Source: Limnephilus marmoratus (Eukaryota > Arthropoda > Insecta > Trichoptera > Limnephilidae). Taken from it: DNA of 64,000 nt. Within the stretch, counting starts at the first letter, position 1, and each line of letters starts with the position of its first letter. This document shows, in pieces, positions 1 through 10,139 of the stretch. The notes beneath the pieces were generated by a model that worked only from the letters and a program-made list of their open reading frames with translations, ran no database searches and was not told the origin of the DNA. The stretch is taken from NCBI GenBank assembly GCA_917880885.1, contig OU862928.1:10435721-10499720 (forward strand). The letters are read 5' to 3'. A program made the translations under genes and the position numbers.

Positions 1-875
1 GGATGGAACCATAACAGTTTAGTTGACCCCGAGGTTACAGTGAGTTTGCAACGCATGCCGGGTACCCGTTGTATATAATGTTATTGCATGTGCTTGTATT
101 ATAATGTAGTTTTCGAGGATTTGGGATGGAACCAATACAGTTTAGTTGACCCGAGGTTAAAGTCGCCTTGCAACGCATGCCGGGTACCCGTTGTATATAA
201 TGTTATATAGTGCATGTGCTTGCATTATAATGTATTTTTCCAGGATTTGGGATGGAACCAATACAGTTTAGTTGACCCGAGGTTAAAGTCGCCTTGCAAC
301 GCATGCCGGGTACTCGTTGTTTATAATGTTATATAGTGCAGGCACTTGCATTATAATGTAGTTTCCCGGGACTTGGAATGGAACCATAACAGTTTAGTTG
401 ACCCCGAGGTTACAGTGAATTTGCAACGCATGCCGAGTACCCTTTGTATGTAATGTTATATAGTGCAGTGCTTGCATTACAATGTAGTTTCCCGGGATCT
501 GGGATGGAACCATTACAGTTTAGTTGACCCCGAGGTTAAAATGGTCTTGCAACGCATGCCTGGTACCCGTTGTATATAATGTTACAAAGTGCAGGTGCTT
601 GCATTATAATGTAATTTCCCGGGACTTGGGATGGAACCATTACAGTTTAATTGACCTGAGGTTAAAATGGCCTTGCGACACATGCCGGGTACCCGTTGTG
701 TATAATGTTATATAGTGCAGGCGCTTGCACAGGCATTGAGTTGGGATGGAACCATTACAGTTAAGTTGACCCCGAGATTACAGTGGCCTTGCAACGCATG
801 CCGGGTACCCGCTGTATATAATTTATTAATTTACGGACAAATAGTCCATTAAAAATATAAAAAAAACTAACTAAC
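1..875. repeat. M minisatellite array, short (122-127 bp) monomers
   Basis: About seven monomers, each carrying GGATGGAACC, a CCCCGAGGTTA block, CAACGCATGC and GGGTACCCGTTG, then ATAATGT and CTTGCATTATAATG. Successive CAACGCATGC sites fall at 49, 171, 297, 424, 550, 676 (mutated) and 792, so spacing is 122, 126, 127, 126, 126 and 116 bp. The last monomer ends CCGCTGTATATAATT and then ACGGACAAATAGTCCATT, the standard right edge of short-monomer arrays here. The array runs off the left end of the window. No gene seen. Confidence 0.93.
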
Positions 876-879
876 TAAT

Positions 880-1072
880 ACCTCCATCTCCCTCTTATCC
901 TTTCCCTCCTCATCCCCTTCCCTATCCCTATCCCCATCCCCATCCCCGTCCCCGTCCCCGCCCCTGTCCCCGTCCTCGTCCCCATTCCCGTCACCGTCCC
1001 CGCCTCGGTCCCCGTCCCAGTCCCGGTCCCCGTCCCTGTCCCCATCCCCATCGGCATCCCTATCCTAATCAC
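880..1072. repeat. Pyrimidine-rich simple repeat (CCNTCC hexamers)
   Basis: An interrupted hexamer repeat of the CCATCC / CCGTCC / CCTATC type follows directly after the M array. The minus-strand frame across it (Gly/Thr/Met-rich) is a translation of the hexamer and is not annotated as a gene. Confidence 0.9.
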
Positions 1073-1415
1073 TCTTCAAGTCAAGCGTGCGTAAAGGCCC
1101 GACCGTTCGCTTCACCCGATCACCATCGATTCGCATCGATTACCGTTCGCATAAAATGTATAATATTTATATTCTCTTTCGTAACGCATTCACCAGCTTA
1201 CCCCCCATATCGAGGGTGCGTAAAGAAGTTTTATCGCAATCGGATGAACGGTTTAGCAATGCATAATTTCATGATGCCAGAGCTCACTTTTTTATACAGA
1301 AAGAATCGAGGGGATGCGCACATCAAATTCCCAAAGTTTCATCACAATCGGTTGCACTGTTTAGCAATGCAAAATTTTATGATGCCAGAGGTCACTCTTG
1401 TATTGTATTTCATTT
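1073..1415. repeat. Diverged T108-type repeat units
   Basis: After about 140 bp without recognised content, two diverged copies of the 108-bp unit occur: TCGCAATCGGATGAACGG, then TTTAGCAATGCATAATTT and CCAGAGCTCAC at about 1230-1290, and again at about 1330-1390. The same unit forms clean tandem arrays at 17.7 and 30.0 kb. Confidence 0.75.
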
Positions 1416-1586
1416 TGCGCGGCTAAGTACTAAGTAGGTACTTTGTTGTAATATTTCACCAAAACGACGCCATTATGTTGTTGAGTATAAAATAATTTTA
1501 TAAAATTTCTTTTCAGCACAAATAAATTTATTCAATATCATGTTTTGATTTTTAAAGGAAAAAAGTCCCTGCAAGTAAGTACCTAC

Positions 1587-2341
1587 TGCTAGCATCAAAA
1601 CGCAAAAAAAGCACCACGTTGGGCCCAGTGCTAGCATTGGCGCTACTTGCGGCCAACGCCAAACCCAAAACCTGGAAAGGACATGCAATAAACAGGCCAG
1701 CGGAACTAGCTCAGAGCCGGCACAAGCAAGGTTCCTCCTAAAACCAAGGCGAGTGTTGTGGTTCGCTTGTGAATTCCTCCTTCCCTTCCTTTCCTCAAAA
1801 TCTCCAGGTCTCCTTCCTCAATCAGAACACAGTTGTTATGCACGTAAAAGGGTTTATTCATTTAAAGGTGAACAGGATTATACACAAGCCAGCCTCGGCA
1901 CTAAAACACATGGGTATTTGGCTATCTAAAATGCTATCATAACGGGGGAGCTCTCTCTCTCAACTCTTTACACGTGTTTAGTGAATTTAAAGGTCAGTTC
2001 TTAGCACACAGAGGGGTAGCAAGGTTCATTGGTACTCACAAGCAGGAGATAGGCGGTCGGCAGACAGGATACTGGGTAGGCGTAAACCTCTTTAAGCACA
2101 ATACACAATTAAAGTAAAACATCGTGAGTTCTTAGGTCCTCGACACAGCGCGGCGGCGCTGTGTCTGTGGACACTCGGGGACACTGTTGCCGAGCCCAAG
2201 AGCAGCTGGGGAATGAATGCGGGGAGCTGCTCGGCGCTTGGGTACCGGCGCCGCGCGGTGTGGGGAGAGGGGGGGCGGAGGGCCTGTGCAAGGGGTCAAT
2301 TCGCTATTAGCTCGCATGGGAATCAATTCCGTAACGTAACA
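1587..2341. mobile_element. Probable solo LTR (755 bp, TG...CA, 4-bp target duplication)
   Basis: Other U copies read GTACCTACCTAGAA without interruption. Here that sequence is split: CTAC at 1583-1586, then a 755-bp insert beginning TGCTAG and ending GTAACA, then CTAC again at 2342-2345. TG/CA ends with a 4-bp duplication are the signature of an LTR insertion, and no internal retroviral-type coding region remains. A reverse-strand AATAAA near 1855-1860 would suit minus orientation (LTR starting TGTTAC). It is more GC-rich than its surroundings, especially 2140-2290. It is unrelated to the LTRs at 9094 and 16935. Confidence 0.65.
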
Positions 2342-2445
2342 CTACCTAGAAAACGCGTAAAACATATATTTTTTTTATTTAACAATGTCCAATAGAACCA
2401 TGCTTCATTCATAATCAACACACCAATAAATAAAATAAAATAATA

Positions 2446-2664
2446 AGGCTGGGTTGTTTAAGAAAAAAAATGTCAATTCTTCAAATTTTTCTAGTAAATT
2501 TTCAGTTCTAGATAGTTCCGTTCGAGTTCTGTAATTATTTCAGTTTTGTAATGTAACTGGCCTTTAATGATAAAATAACAGAACTTGAGTAGAACCCATA
2601 CAGAACGTGAAAATTAACTTTAAAAAAAGTTGAATTATTCAGTATCATCGAAACAACCTTACCT
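2446..2664. repeat. Conserved imperfect palindrome inside U
   Basis: GGTTGTTT (2452-2459) pairs with AAACAACC (2651-2658), and GAGTTCTGTAATTATTTCA (2525-2543) pairs imperfectly with the complement at about 2568-2588. The centre is near 2555 (AACTGGCC). The same inverted arrangement is found in every full U copy. It may be an old foldback/MITE carried along with the unit, or a structural part of it. Confidence 0.7.
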
Positions 2665-3468
2665 TAGTATTGTATTAAAACCTAATTAATTGTGTATCTA
2701 CGTATTCGGGTAGGTACCTGCGCATTTCCTTCAATTCCTGCAATCTTTGCTTTTTTCATCATATTTGCAATACTACCGAAATAAGTAGGTACCTACCCCG
2801 AATGAATAGCGTGTTAATTTGAACTGGCCAGCAAAAATTAAACTTCCGATGGAATCTGTAAGAACGTGTTTTGGTGATTTTCTTTCGGAAAATGTCGAAT
2901 TTTGTCAGCATCTCCTGAACTATTTTATATGGGATGGGCATGTAATTTTGGTATTTAAAGTTGCAGAATTCTCTACTGCGTTAGATTTTTGAAAAACATC
3001 CGAGCCGGGATCGGTTTTGGGGCCACAATGCCGCGTACCGTAAAACCACTACCGAAAACTGTGAAAAGTCTGTTTTGTTAGGCTAAAAATTTGACGTCTG
3101 AGAACCCTGACCTGACTCAACATTCCTAGCATTTTCATTTGCATTGAAACTGATGGCCAAAATGACATCTTTTTTTTTGGAAACGCGAACCTGTCGGCGG
3201 GAAATGTAACATGGCCGAATTGAGTGTGATTTTACTATTGGTTCTAGTTTTCGCCGTTGATTCGCGTCAGTTTTTCTGTGAATAAGGCGCTAATTTTGTC
3301 GACAAAAATAAACTCCGCAAAATCAAAGTACTGAAACGTGCACTGAATTTGCTTCAACCGAAAATGAACCTTGAGGTGATTGAAACGTAAAGGGCAGAGT
3401 GGTCGTTTTTTTCGTCAACAAAAAAGTGCGCGGAAAAAGAGCTTTCCCAAACCAAACATTAATATATA

Positions 3469-3580
3469 CTAGGTTTTGCCCGTTGCAGAAGCAACTGACG
3501 GGTTTAAACACCATGCGATTTGACGTGTGAACGTGGATGAAGCGAGGAAGAGTGTGTGTTAAATTAAATATATGAAGAAA
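3469..3580 (-). repeat. H junction module: CTAG, hairpin and conserved flank
   Basis: CTAG (3469-3472) is preceded by TATA-rich sequence and followed by a bulged hairpin: GTTGC pairs with GCAAC across AGAA, and flanking CCC pairs with GGG. A conserved stretch follows (TATGCGATTTGACGTGTG, GATGAAGCGAGGA, GTGTGTGTTAAATTAAATAT). On the minus strand the order is hairpin, 6 nt, CTAG, T, which resembles a Helitron 3' terminus; strand is given on that reading. Confidence 0.75.
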
Positions 3581-4264
3581 CCTGAGGTTACAGTGACCTT
3601 GCAACGCATGCCGGGTACCCGTTGTATATAATGTTATGTAGTGCAGCGCTTGCATTAAAATGTAATTTCCCAGGAATTGGAATGGAACCATTACAGTTAA
3701 GTTGACCCCGAGGTTACAATGACCTTGCAACGCATGCCGAGTAACCGTTGTATATTATGTTAAAAATTGCAGGCGCTTGCATTAAAATTTTATTTCCCGG
3801 GAATCGGGATGAAACCATTACAGTAAAGTTGACCCCTAGGTTACAGTGACCTTGCAACGCATGCCGGGTACCCGTTGTATATAATGTTATATAGTGCAGG
3901 CGCTTGCATTATAATGTAGTTTCCGGGGACTTGGGATGGAAACATTAGAGTTTAGTTGACCCTGAGGTTAAAGTGGCCTTGCAACGCATGCCGGGTACCC
4001 GTAGTATATAATGTTACATAGTGCAGGCGCTTGCATTATAATGTAGTTTCCCAGGACTTCGGATGGAAACATTACAGTTTTATTGACCCCGAGGTTAAAG
4101 CGGCCTTGCAACGCATGCCGGGTACCCGTTGTATATAATTTTATAAAGTGCATAATTTTATAATGTTGATTCCCGGGACTTGGTAGGGAACCATTACGGT
4201 TTAGTTGACCCCGAAGTTAAAGTGGCCTCGCAACGCATGCCGGGTACCCGATGTATATAATAAT
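3581..4264. repeat. M minisatellite array, short monomers
   Basis: CAACGCATGC recurs at 3602, 3728, 3855, 3982, 4109 and 4231, a 122-127 bp period. The array ends with the CCGATGTATATAAT / ACGCACAAATAGTCC edge. Two minus-strand frames here are stop-free over one or two monomers only. Confidence 0.92.
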
Positions 4265-5587
4265 TTATTTACGCACAAATAGTCCATTAACAATAACAAT
4301 CGGTTGCACGGTTTAGCAGTGCAAAATTTCATTATGCCGGAGCTCACTATTGTAGTTGTATTGTATTTCATTTTGCAAGTGTAAGTACTAAGTAGGTACT
4401 TTGTTGTAATATTTCACCAAAACGACGCCATTATGCTGTTGAGCATAAAATAATTTTCACTACAAATAAATTCATTCAATATCATGTTTTGATTTTTAAA
4501 TGAAAAAAGTCCCCGCAAGTAAGTACCTACCTAGAACACGCGTAATGTATATATATATATACAATGTTCAAATAGAACACACTTAAAAACAAAAAAAAAT
4601 AATTAATAAAAAAAATTGACAATTCTTTAAATTTTTCTAGTAAATTTTCAGTTCTATAAAGTTCCGTTCGAGTTCTGTAATTATTTCAGTTTTGTGATGT
4701 AACTGGTCTGTAATGATAAAACAATAGAATTTGAGTAGAACCATCACAGAACGTGAAAATTAACTTAAAAAAAGTTCAATTATTCTGTATGATCGAAACA
4801 ACCATACCTTAGTATTTATTGCATTAAAACCTAATTCGTTGTGTAGGTACCCATTCAGGTAGGTACCTGCGCATTTCCTTAGATTCCGGCAATCTTAGCT
4901 TTTTTCATCATATTTGCAATACTACCGAAATAAGTAGGTACCTACCCCGAATGAAAAACGTGTTAATTTGAACTGGCCAGCAAATATTTAAACTTCCGAT
5001 GGAATCTGTGAGCGCGTATTTTGATGATTTTTTTTCGGAAAATTTCGAGTTTTGTCAGCATCTCCTGACGTATTTTATATGAGAATCATATGTTTTATTG
5101 GTCTTAAAAGTTGCGGAATCTATCCGGCTATCGTATTTTCAAAAAACATCTAGCCCGGAATCGGTTTTTTGGCGGTAATGTCGTTTTCCGAAAAACAACG
5201 ACCGAAACCGCCGAGAGTTCCGTTTTGTTAGGCTAAAACTTTGACATTTGAGATCTGCGTCAACGGTCCTAGCATTTTCCTTTGTGAAATTAAGGGGTTT
5301 TTTCGTCATTTTTTTTTTTACCAACGCCATCTGTCGGCGGGAAATATGACCGAGCCGAATCGAGTGATTCGAGCAGAGCTTTTGTTTTCGCCGCCGATTC
5401 GTATCGAAGAATAAACCCCTGTATATATTTTATTTTGTCATTAAAAATTTGCTTACAGTTTTCATTCCCAATTTGCTTCAACCGAAACTGAACCTTAAGG
5501 TGGGTGAAACGCAAAGGGCGTACTGGTCGTTTTTGCGCCGACAAAAAAGTGAGTGAGTTTTCCCAAAACTAAACATTAATATATATA
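4265..5587 (+). repeat. U spacer, uninterrupted copy
   Basis: This is a good reference copy of U. In order: GGTTTAGCAGTGCAAAATTT; AAGTACTAAGTAGGTACT; a (TA)n tract near 4550; the palindrome (about 4640-4800); GTAGGTACCTGCG and GTAGGTACCTACC blocks; a CCGGAATCGG block; the CTGTCGGCGGGAAAT block; GAATAAACCCCTGTATATAT; CGAAACTGAACCTTAAGGTG; then the AT-rich approach to CTAG. No coding frame of interest. Confidence 0.88.
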
Positions 5588-5697
5588 CTAGGTTTTGCCC
5601 GTTGCAGAAGCAACTGACGGGTTTAAACACTATGCGATTTGACGTGTGAACGTGGATGAAGCGAGGAAGAGTGTGTGTTAAATTAAATATATGAAGA
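5588..5697 (-). repeat. H junction module
   Basis: CTAG is at 5588-5591, followed by the same hairpin and flank as at 3469. It lies 2119 bp from the previous H, so 3.5-5.6 kb is one complete H-M-U unit. Confidence 0.75.
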
Positions 5698-6410
5698 AAC
5701 CTGAGGTTACAGTGACCTTGCAACGCATGCCGAGTAACCGTTGTATATTATGTTATAAATTGCAGGCGCTTGCATTAAAATTTTATTTCCCGGGAATCGG
5801 GATGAAACCATTACAGTAAAGTTGACCCCTAGGTTACAGTGACCTTGCAACGCATACCGGGTACCCGTTGTATATAATGTTATATAGTGCAGGCGCTTGC
5901 TTTAAAATGTTATTTCCCGGGAATTGGGATGGAACCATTACAGTTAAGTTGACCCCGAGGTTACAGTGACCTTGCAACGCATGCCGTGTACCCGTTGTAT
6001 ATAATGTTATGTAGTGCAGCGCTTGCATTAAAATGTAATTTCCCAGCAATTTGAATAGAACCATTACAGTTAAGTTGACCATGAGGTTACAGTGACCTTG
6101 CAACGCATGCCGAACAACCGTTGTATATCATTTTATATATTGCAGGCACTTGCTTTAAAATGTTATTTCCCGGGAATGGGGATGGAACCATTACAGTTAA
6201 GTTGACCCCGAGGTTACAGTGACCTTGCAACGCATGCCGGGAACCCGTTGTATATAATGTTATAATATAGTGCAGACGTTTGCAAGGCGCTTGCATTATA
6301 ATGTAGTTTCCCGGAACTTGGAATGGAACCGTTACAGTTAAGTTGACCCCGAGGTTACAGTGATCTTGCAACGCATGCCGGGTAACCGTTGTATATAATG
6401 TTATGTAGAA
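5698..6410. repeat. M minisatellite array, mixed short and long monomers
   Basis: Mostly 125-127 bp monomers. The last interval, near 6230-6370, contains the extra GCAGACGTTTGCAAGGCGC segment that defines the 141-bp type. The array ends with ATGTTATGTAGAAATA, the edge used whenever S2 follows. A minus-strand frame from 6467 to 6087 begins in S2 and runs through the last monomers. Confidence 0.88.
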
Positions 6411-6720
6411 ATAAAAATCCCCAAAGATGACCTTTATTGGATAACCAACACTCATGCCGTAGGTCACCCTAAGTGTTTCGCTACGTTTGGTGATTTAGTA
6501 GGGGTGCCCGGATTTATGGGGTGAGGTTTGTCTAGGTCTTGGAGGCGGATGACCAGGACACACTGAACCCCAGATTCCTACCCACCCCTTAAACCCTTTT
6601 CCTTCTCAGAACTCTCATCTCCTTCTTTGCCTTAAAAAACCCTCCATCCAGCATCTCCAAAGATGACATGACCGTGAGGGAAATTATTTTCCTCAGGGTC
6701 TCCTGTGTGGAGCTTTTTCC
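6411..6720 (+). repeat. S2 SINE-like element
   Basis: S2 starts near CCTTTATTGGATAACCAACA and contains GGTTCGCTACGTTTGGTGAT-like sequence, GGGGTGCCCGG, CCAGATTCCTACCCACCCC, CATCTCCAAAGATGACAT and TGTGTGGAGCT. A 3' run of A/T or C follows in most copies. About ten copies in both orientations occur in the window. Length and A-rich ends suggest a short retroposon, but I see no clear Pol III A/B boxes. Confidence 0.65.
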
Positions 6721-6904
6721 TCCCCCCCTCTCGCGCCTCATTAATTCATTCCCGGTACATTTAGTTTTCAAAAAGCGAGAAATGTGCACCTACTTCGGTC
6801 GCCCGGTTCATTATTGTATCCCGATTGATCATTATTGTATTCAGAAACCATCGCGGGAATGCACACATCAAATTCCAAAAGTCTCATCGCAATCGGATAA
6901 ACCA
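6721..6904. repeat. C-rich tail fragment and T108 fragment
   Basis: A short C-rich tract with CATTAATTCATTCCCGGTAC resembles the segment right of S2 at 60.4 kb. It is followed by half a T108 unit (CACACATCAAATTCCAAAAG, TCGCAATCGGATAAAC). Confidence 0.6.
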
Positions 6905-7316
6905 ACACCGCTGTCAAAGGTCACCTAAGTGGTTCGCTACGTTTGATGACTTAGCAGGGGTGCCCGGGTTCATGGGATGAGGTTTGTCTAGGTCTTGGTG
7001 GCGGATACGTTTGACCTACCACTGCATGGCGGGCTGGATCGGAGGAGACTGATTGAGGGAGGCTTTTTATCTCTCCAGCCAGATTCTCTCAACCCTTCGC
7101 CTCGCACCGCAGTGTGAGGAATAGATTCATACGTCCGTTACTCCTGGCGACACTGACCCTCAGATTCCTACCCACCCCTCATACCCTTTTCCTTATTATA
7201 TCTTCTTCTCCTTTCTTTCCCTCAAAAAACCTTCGACACAGCATCCTCAAAGATGACATAGGCCCCTAGGGAAATTGCTTTCCTCGGTGCCTCCTGTGTG
7301 GAGCTAATGTAAAAAA
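6905..7316 (+). repeat. S2 SINE-like element, longer variant
   Basis: Same family as 6411-6720. It carries an additional internal segment (CTCTCCAGCCAGATTCTC ... CGCACCGCAGTGTGAGGAA) shared with the copy at 21.6 kb. It ends TGTGTGGAGCTAATGT followed by A9. Confidence 0.65.
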
Positions 7317-7435
7317 AAAGTTTAGCAATGCATAATTTCATGATGCCAGAGCTCACTATTGTATATAGAAACCAATGAATGGTTCCCGGGGCGGCGATAC
7401 CAATTCCACGTTGAATGATTATCATTAAAATACAA
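7317..7435. repeat. T108 fragment plus GTTCCCGGGGCGGCG tail
   Basis: The T108 core (TTTAGCAATGCATAATTTCA, CCAGAGCTCAC) joins TGGTTCCCGGGGCGGCGATA and a short tail. The same join occurs at 30.90-31.00 kb, so the chimera was copied as a unit. Confidence 0.6.
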
Positions 7436-9034
7436 AATACAAAAAAAGCGGTATGTAAATTTAATATTTTTGAAAAAAATTATACCATTCCACTTCAAGC
7501 AATTTTATTATACATTTACAAAAAAATCGTAAGCAATATCATCAGATTTTGAGTTGTTATGTGCATGTAGGTACCTGCATAGATTCTATGTAGAGGTACC
7601 TGCACATACGTAAAAAAAACATATGAAATATATTTAGGCTGGGTTTTTCAAAAAATTTATTTAAAAATCTTCAATTTTTCAAGTTAATTTTAACGTTCTG
7701 TGAAAGTTCTGTTCAAATTCTATTCAAGTTCCGTAATTATTTCTGTTTTGAAATAATAGTATAAATAAATAATAATAAATATTATGAGTTTTGAAGATAA
7801 TTGAATAAATAAAAATCGCACATTACGTGAAAATGAACTTAATCAATTTAAAAATAACATTCCTACCAACAGTGGTTATCCAGAAGCAACCTCCGTGTTC
7901 CTACATATTTCAAAAATTACCATCTTGGATGATTTTTTTTATTTCATATCTTTAATTTTCGATTTAACATTTAAAGGAAAGAATCTCGTAAGCCGGTACC
8001 TACCTAGTACATACCGAGAAAAATAATAGTGGTGTAGGTAGGTACTTGCGCGTTTTCTCAATAAATACTTAGCGAATTAGCAATAATTCAATAGAACGGT
8101 AGGTACCTACCGCGATTTTCTGCATTTAAATCATTCACATTTTAAACGCCAGTACCTACCTCGGGTTTATATTAACTGGCTGGAAAATTATGCATTGTTG
8201 ATGATAGATCGATTTCAGAAAATGTCAGAAAAATTTCAATATTTGATGCAATATAGTGTAACATTTTAAATGGGAAGCTACACATGTTTTTATTTTAAAA
8301 GTTTCTTAAACTTGTATACCTTCTATTTACTCAAAAACATTTCGTGCAAAATGTTTGTTTTCGCCGCAATCTAAGTTCCCGCAAAGGGCCTTTAAAATGT
8401 CAATTTTTCTACGATATTTTCGAGAACGCCGTTAAAAAAATTCGAATAAATCGCTAGAAAAATCAGTTTTGTATGGGAAATCTCTTTACTAAACGATTCG
8501 ACGTTTTTTAACTGGTGAACCTATCGGCAGGAAATATAACTGAGGCCGAATTTCTTCGTCGGTGAGAGATCTAATTGTAGTTTTCGCCGTTTGGGTGCGC
8601 CGTTAACCCTGCATCATCTTTTTATATGAAATCTGGTCTGACCCGCAGAGATCCATGTCCCTGCCCCCTTTCGGGCCAAATTGATCTCTGCGGTCGGCGA
8701 AACTCGAGGAGCTGAGGTCGATTATCGCCTGCGGGCCGAGGGGGGCGAGGGAAATCGAAAGGGCGTAAGCGTCTTTTTCGTTTTTAAGCGACAATACGCC
8801 GTAAGGTCTTGCGGATCGAGGGGGAAAAGAGTCGATTATCGGATCACCAAAACGCGTTTTTTTGGAACGGCCGTTTGTATGAAATCCCGGTCCAGAAGCC
8901 TTGCTCGGCCAAATCGACCTCTGCGGTCGGTGAAACTCGACAGGCAGAGTGGTCGATTTTCGCCTGTACTCGGAGGATTAAAAAAAAAAGTGAGTTTTCC
9001 TGACCTACCCCAAAACCAAACAATACTATATATA
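7436..9034 (+). repeat. Diverged U spacer (subfamily B)
   Basis: It keeps the order of U but with strongly diverged sequence: a palindrome-like block near 7640-7905, GTAGGTACCTGC blocks, AGGTACCTACCGCG, and the CCTATCGGCAGGAAATATAA block. A 430-bp segment (8600-9030) with GCGGTCGGCGAAACTCGA and CAATACGCCGTAAGG is partly shared with 20.0-20.2 kb. The right end is the conserved CCTGACCTACCCCAAAACC approach to CTAG. No supported gene. Confidence 0.7.
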
Positions 9035-9093
9035 CTAGCTGGGCCCGTTGCAGAAGCAACTAACGGGTTAAAATACTATGCGATTTGACATGT
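9035..9093 (-). repeat. H junction module, cut by the LTR element
   Basis: CTAG (9035-9038), here followed by CTGGGCCCGTTGC, with the hairpin and the first part of the conserved flank. The flank stops at 9093 (GATTTGACATGT) and resumes at 17591 (ATGTGAACGCGGACGAAG). Confidence 0.75.
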
Positions 9094-9748
9094 TGTAACA
9101 TTTGCTGCTAGCGTCGTGAGCGATTCGCAAATTTCGCATGATTTGGTTGGCAGCATTGCACTCCGAAGGGGCGGCAGATGTTTCGAGATGCTTCGGAAAA
9201 GTTCGGGCGCTTCAGTTGACGGCAGTACCACAGATCGAGCAGGTGTTTTTGTGTGACGGGCTGTTATATGGCTGGACTCAAGACATTTTGGATCACGAGA
9301 AGTGAGATTTAAATTACTCATATTATTAACAGTTCGAGATTGTGCTTTATAGATTATTTTTAGGGATTACTGATTCATAAATATGTTACGTTTTACGTCA
9401 CAGGCGCCCATCAGTAATTTTCTTATGTCGTTACAATATAATTTCTTTCTTATTGACACGTGTCGAGAAACTTTAAACATTTACAGCTGGGTACGATACA
9501 TCGTAACCAGTCACCCCTGATGATTATTTCCGTTGTTTAACTTAGAGTCTCATAGCTAATCATTATAATATGTTCCAAGGGCAGGGTTTGATTTTTTATA
9601 ATAAATTATACATTGTTCCCAAACCTACTTATTATTGCTACCTAACCTCATGGCTTGCTTGCTGGCTTTGTATGTGATTATTTATTCTATTCATGGATGG
9701 ATGACCAGGTTTGGAGGGTATGAATTACAAGTAAGTATTCACGTTACA
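9094..9748 (+). repeat. 5' LTR
   Basis: 655 bp, from TGTAACATTTGC to ACGTTACA. It contains a possible polyadenylation signal AATAAA at 9600-9605. It matches 16935-17590 almost perfectly: the clear internal change is CATTATAATA here against CATTAAAATA there, and the terminal bases after GTAAGTA differ. Confidence 0.93.
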
Positions 9749-9749
9749 T

Positions 9750-9767
9750 TGGCGCGCTTCGGCTGAA
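9750..9767 (+). promoter_or_regulatory. Probable primer-binding site
   Basis: TGGCGCGCTTCGG begins two bases after the CA end of the 5' LTR, where the site complementary to a tRNA 3' CCA end should lie. I cannot say which tRNA. Confidence 0.55.
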
Positions 9768-10139
9768 CCTGTCTATGTTTTTTCTTTCTCGCACGTGTTC
9801 GCGGTAGTGTTGTTCACGATTATCATATGGTTTTTACATCTCGATCTGTTATTAATTTGATTCTCACTTTTCCTTGGGTTTATAACAGCCCGTCCCACGA
9901 CTAACTTGCCGATCTGTTATTTTTAATACATAGTTTCACACAGTTTTTTTGCCTTGGTTTCCGTCAACTCATCGGCGTTATTACGCTTTTAACTCATTTT
10001 TGCTGTTCAGTTCGCTGGCAGCATACATTATTATTATTTTCCTAGAATTGGTGATTGCATGTGCATTGTCATTTTTCATGTCGTGTTGTTGCATGTATTC
10101 TAATAATTTTCTTTCTACCCTACAATCGAGAAATAGGTT
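9768..10139 (+). other. Leader between primer-binding site and gag
   Basis: About 370 bp, T-rich, with a few short frames, one hydrophobic and overlapping the gag start out of frame. I see no supported gene. It probably holds the untranslated leader and packaging region. Confidence 0.6.

Larger units (their letters stand above)
1405..3468 (+). repeat. U spacer copy, interrupted by a probable solo LTR
   Basis: This matches the 1.2-1.4 kb spacer seen at 4265, 41590, 47400 and elsewhere: the left part GTACTAAGTAGGTACTTTG at 1426, the palindrome at about 2446-2664, the GTAGGTACCTACC block near 2788, and the right part ending AATATATACT just before the H junction. It is split by a 755-bp insertion at 1587-2341. 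Without the insertion it is about 1.3 kb, as in the other copies. No coding potential seen. Confidence 0.85.

Noticed and set aside
1..875. CRISPR array
   Set aside because: Repeats are adjacent diverged 122-127 bp monomers without unique spacers, in eukaryotic sequence.
875..1072. Gly/Thr/Met repeat protein on the minus strand
   Set aside because: It is the translation of a CCNTCC simple repeat.
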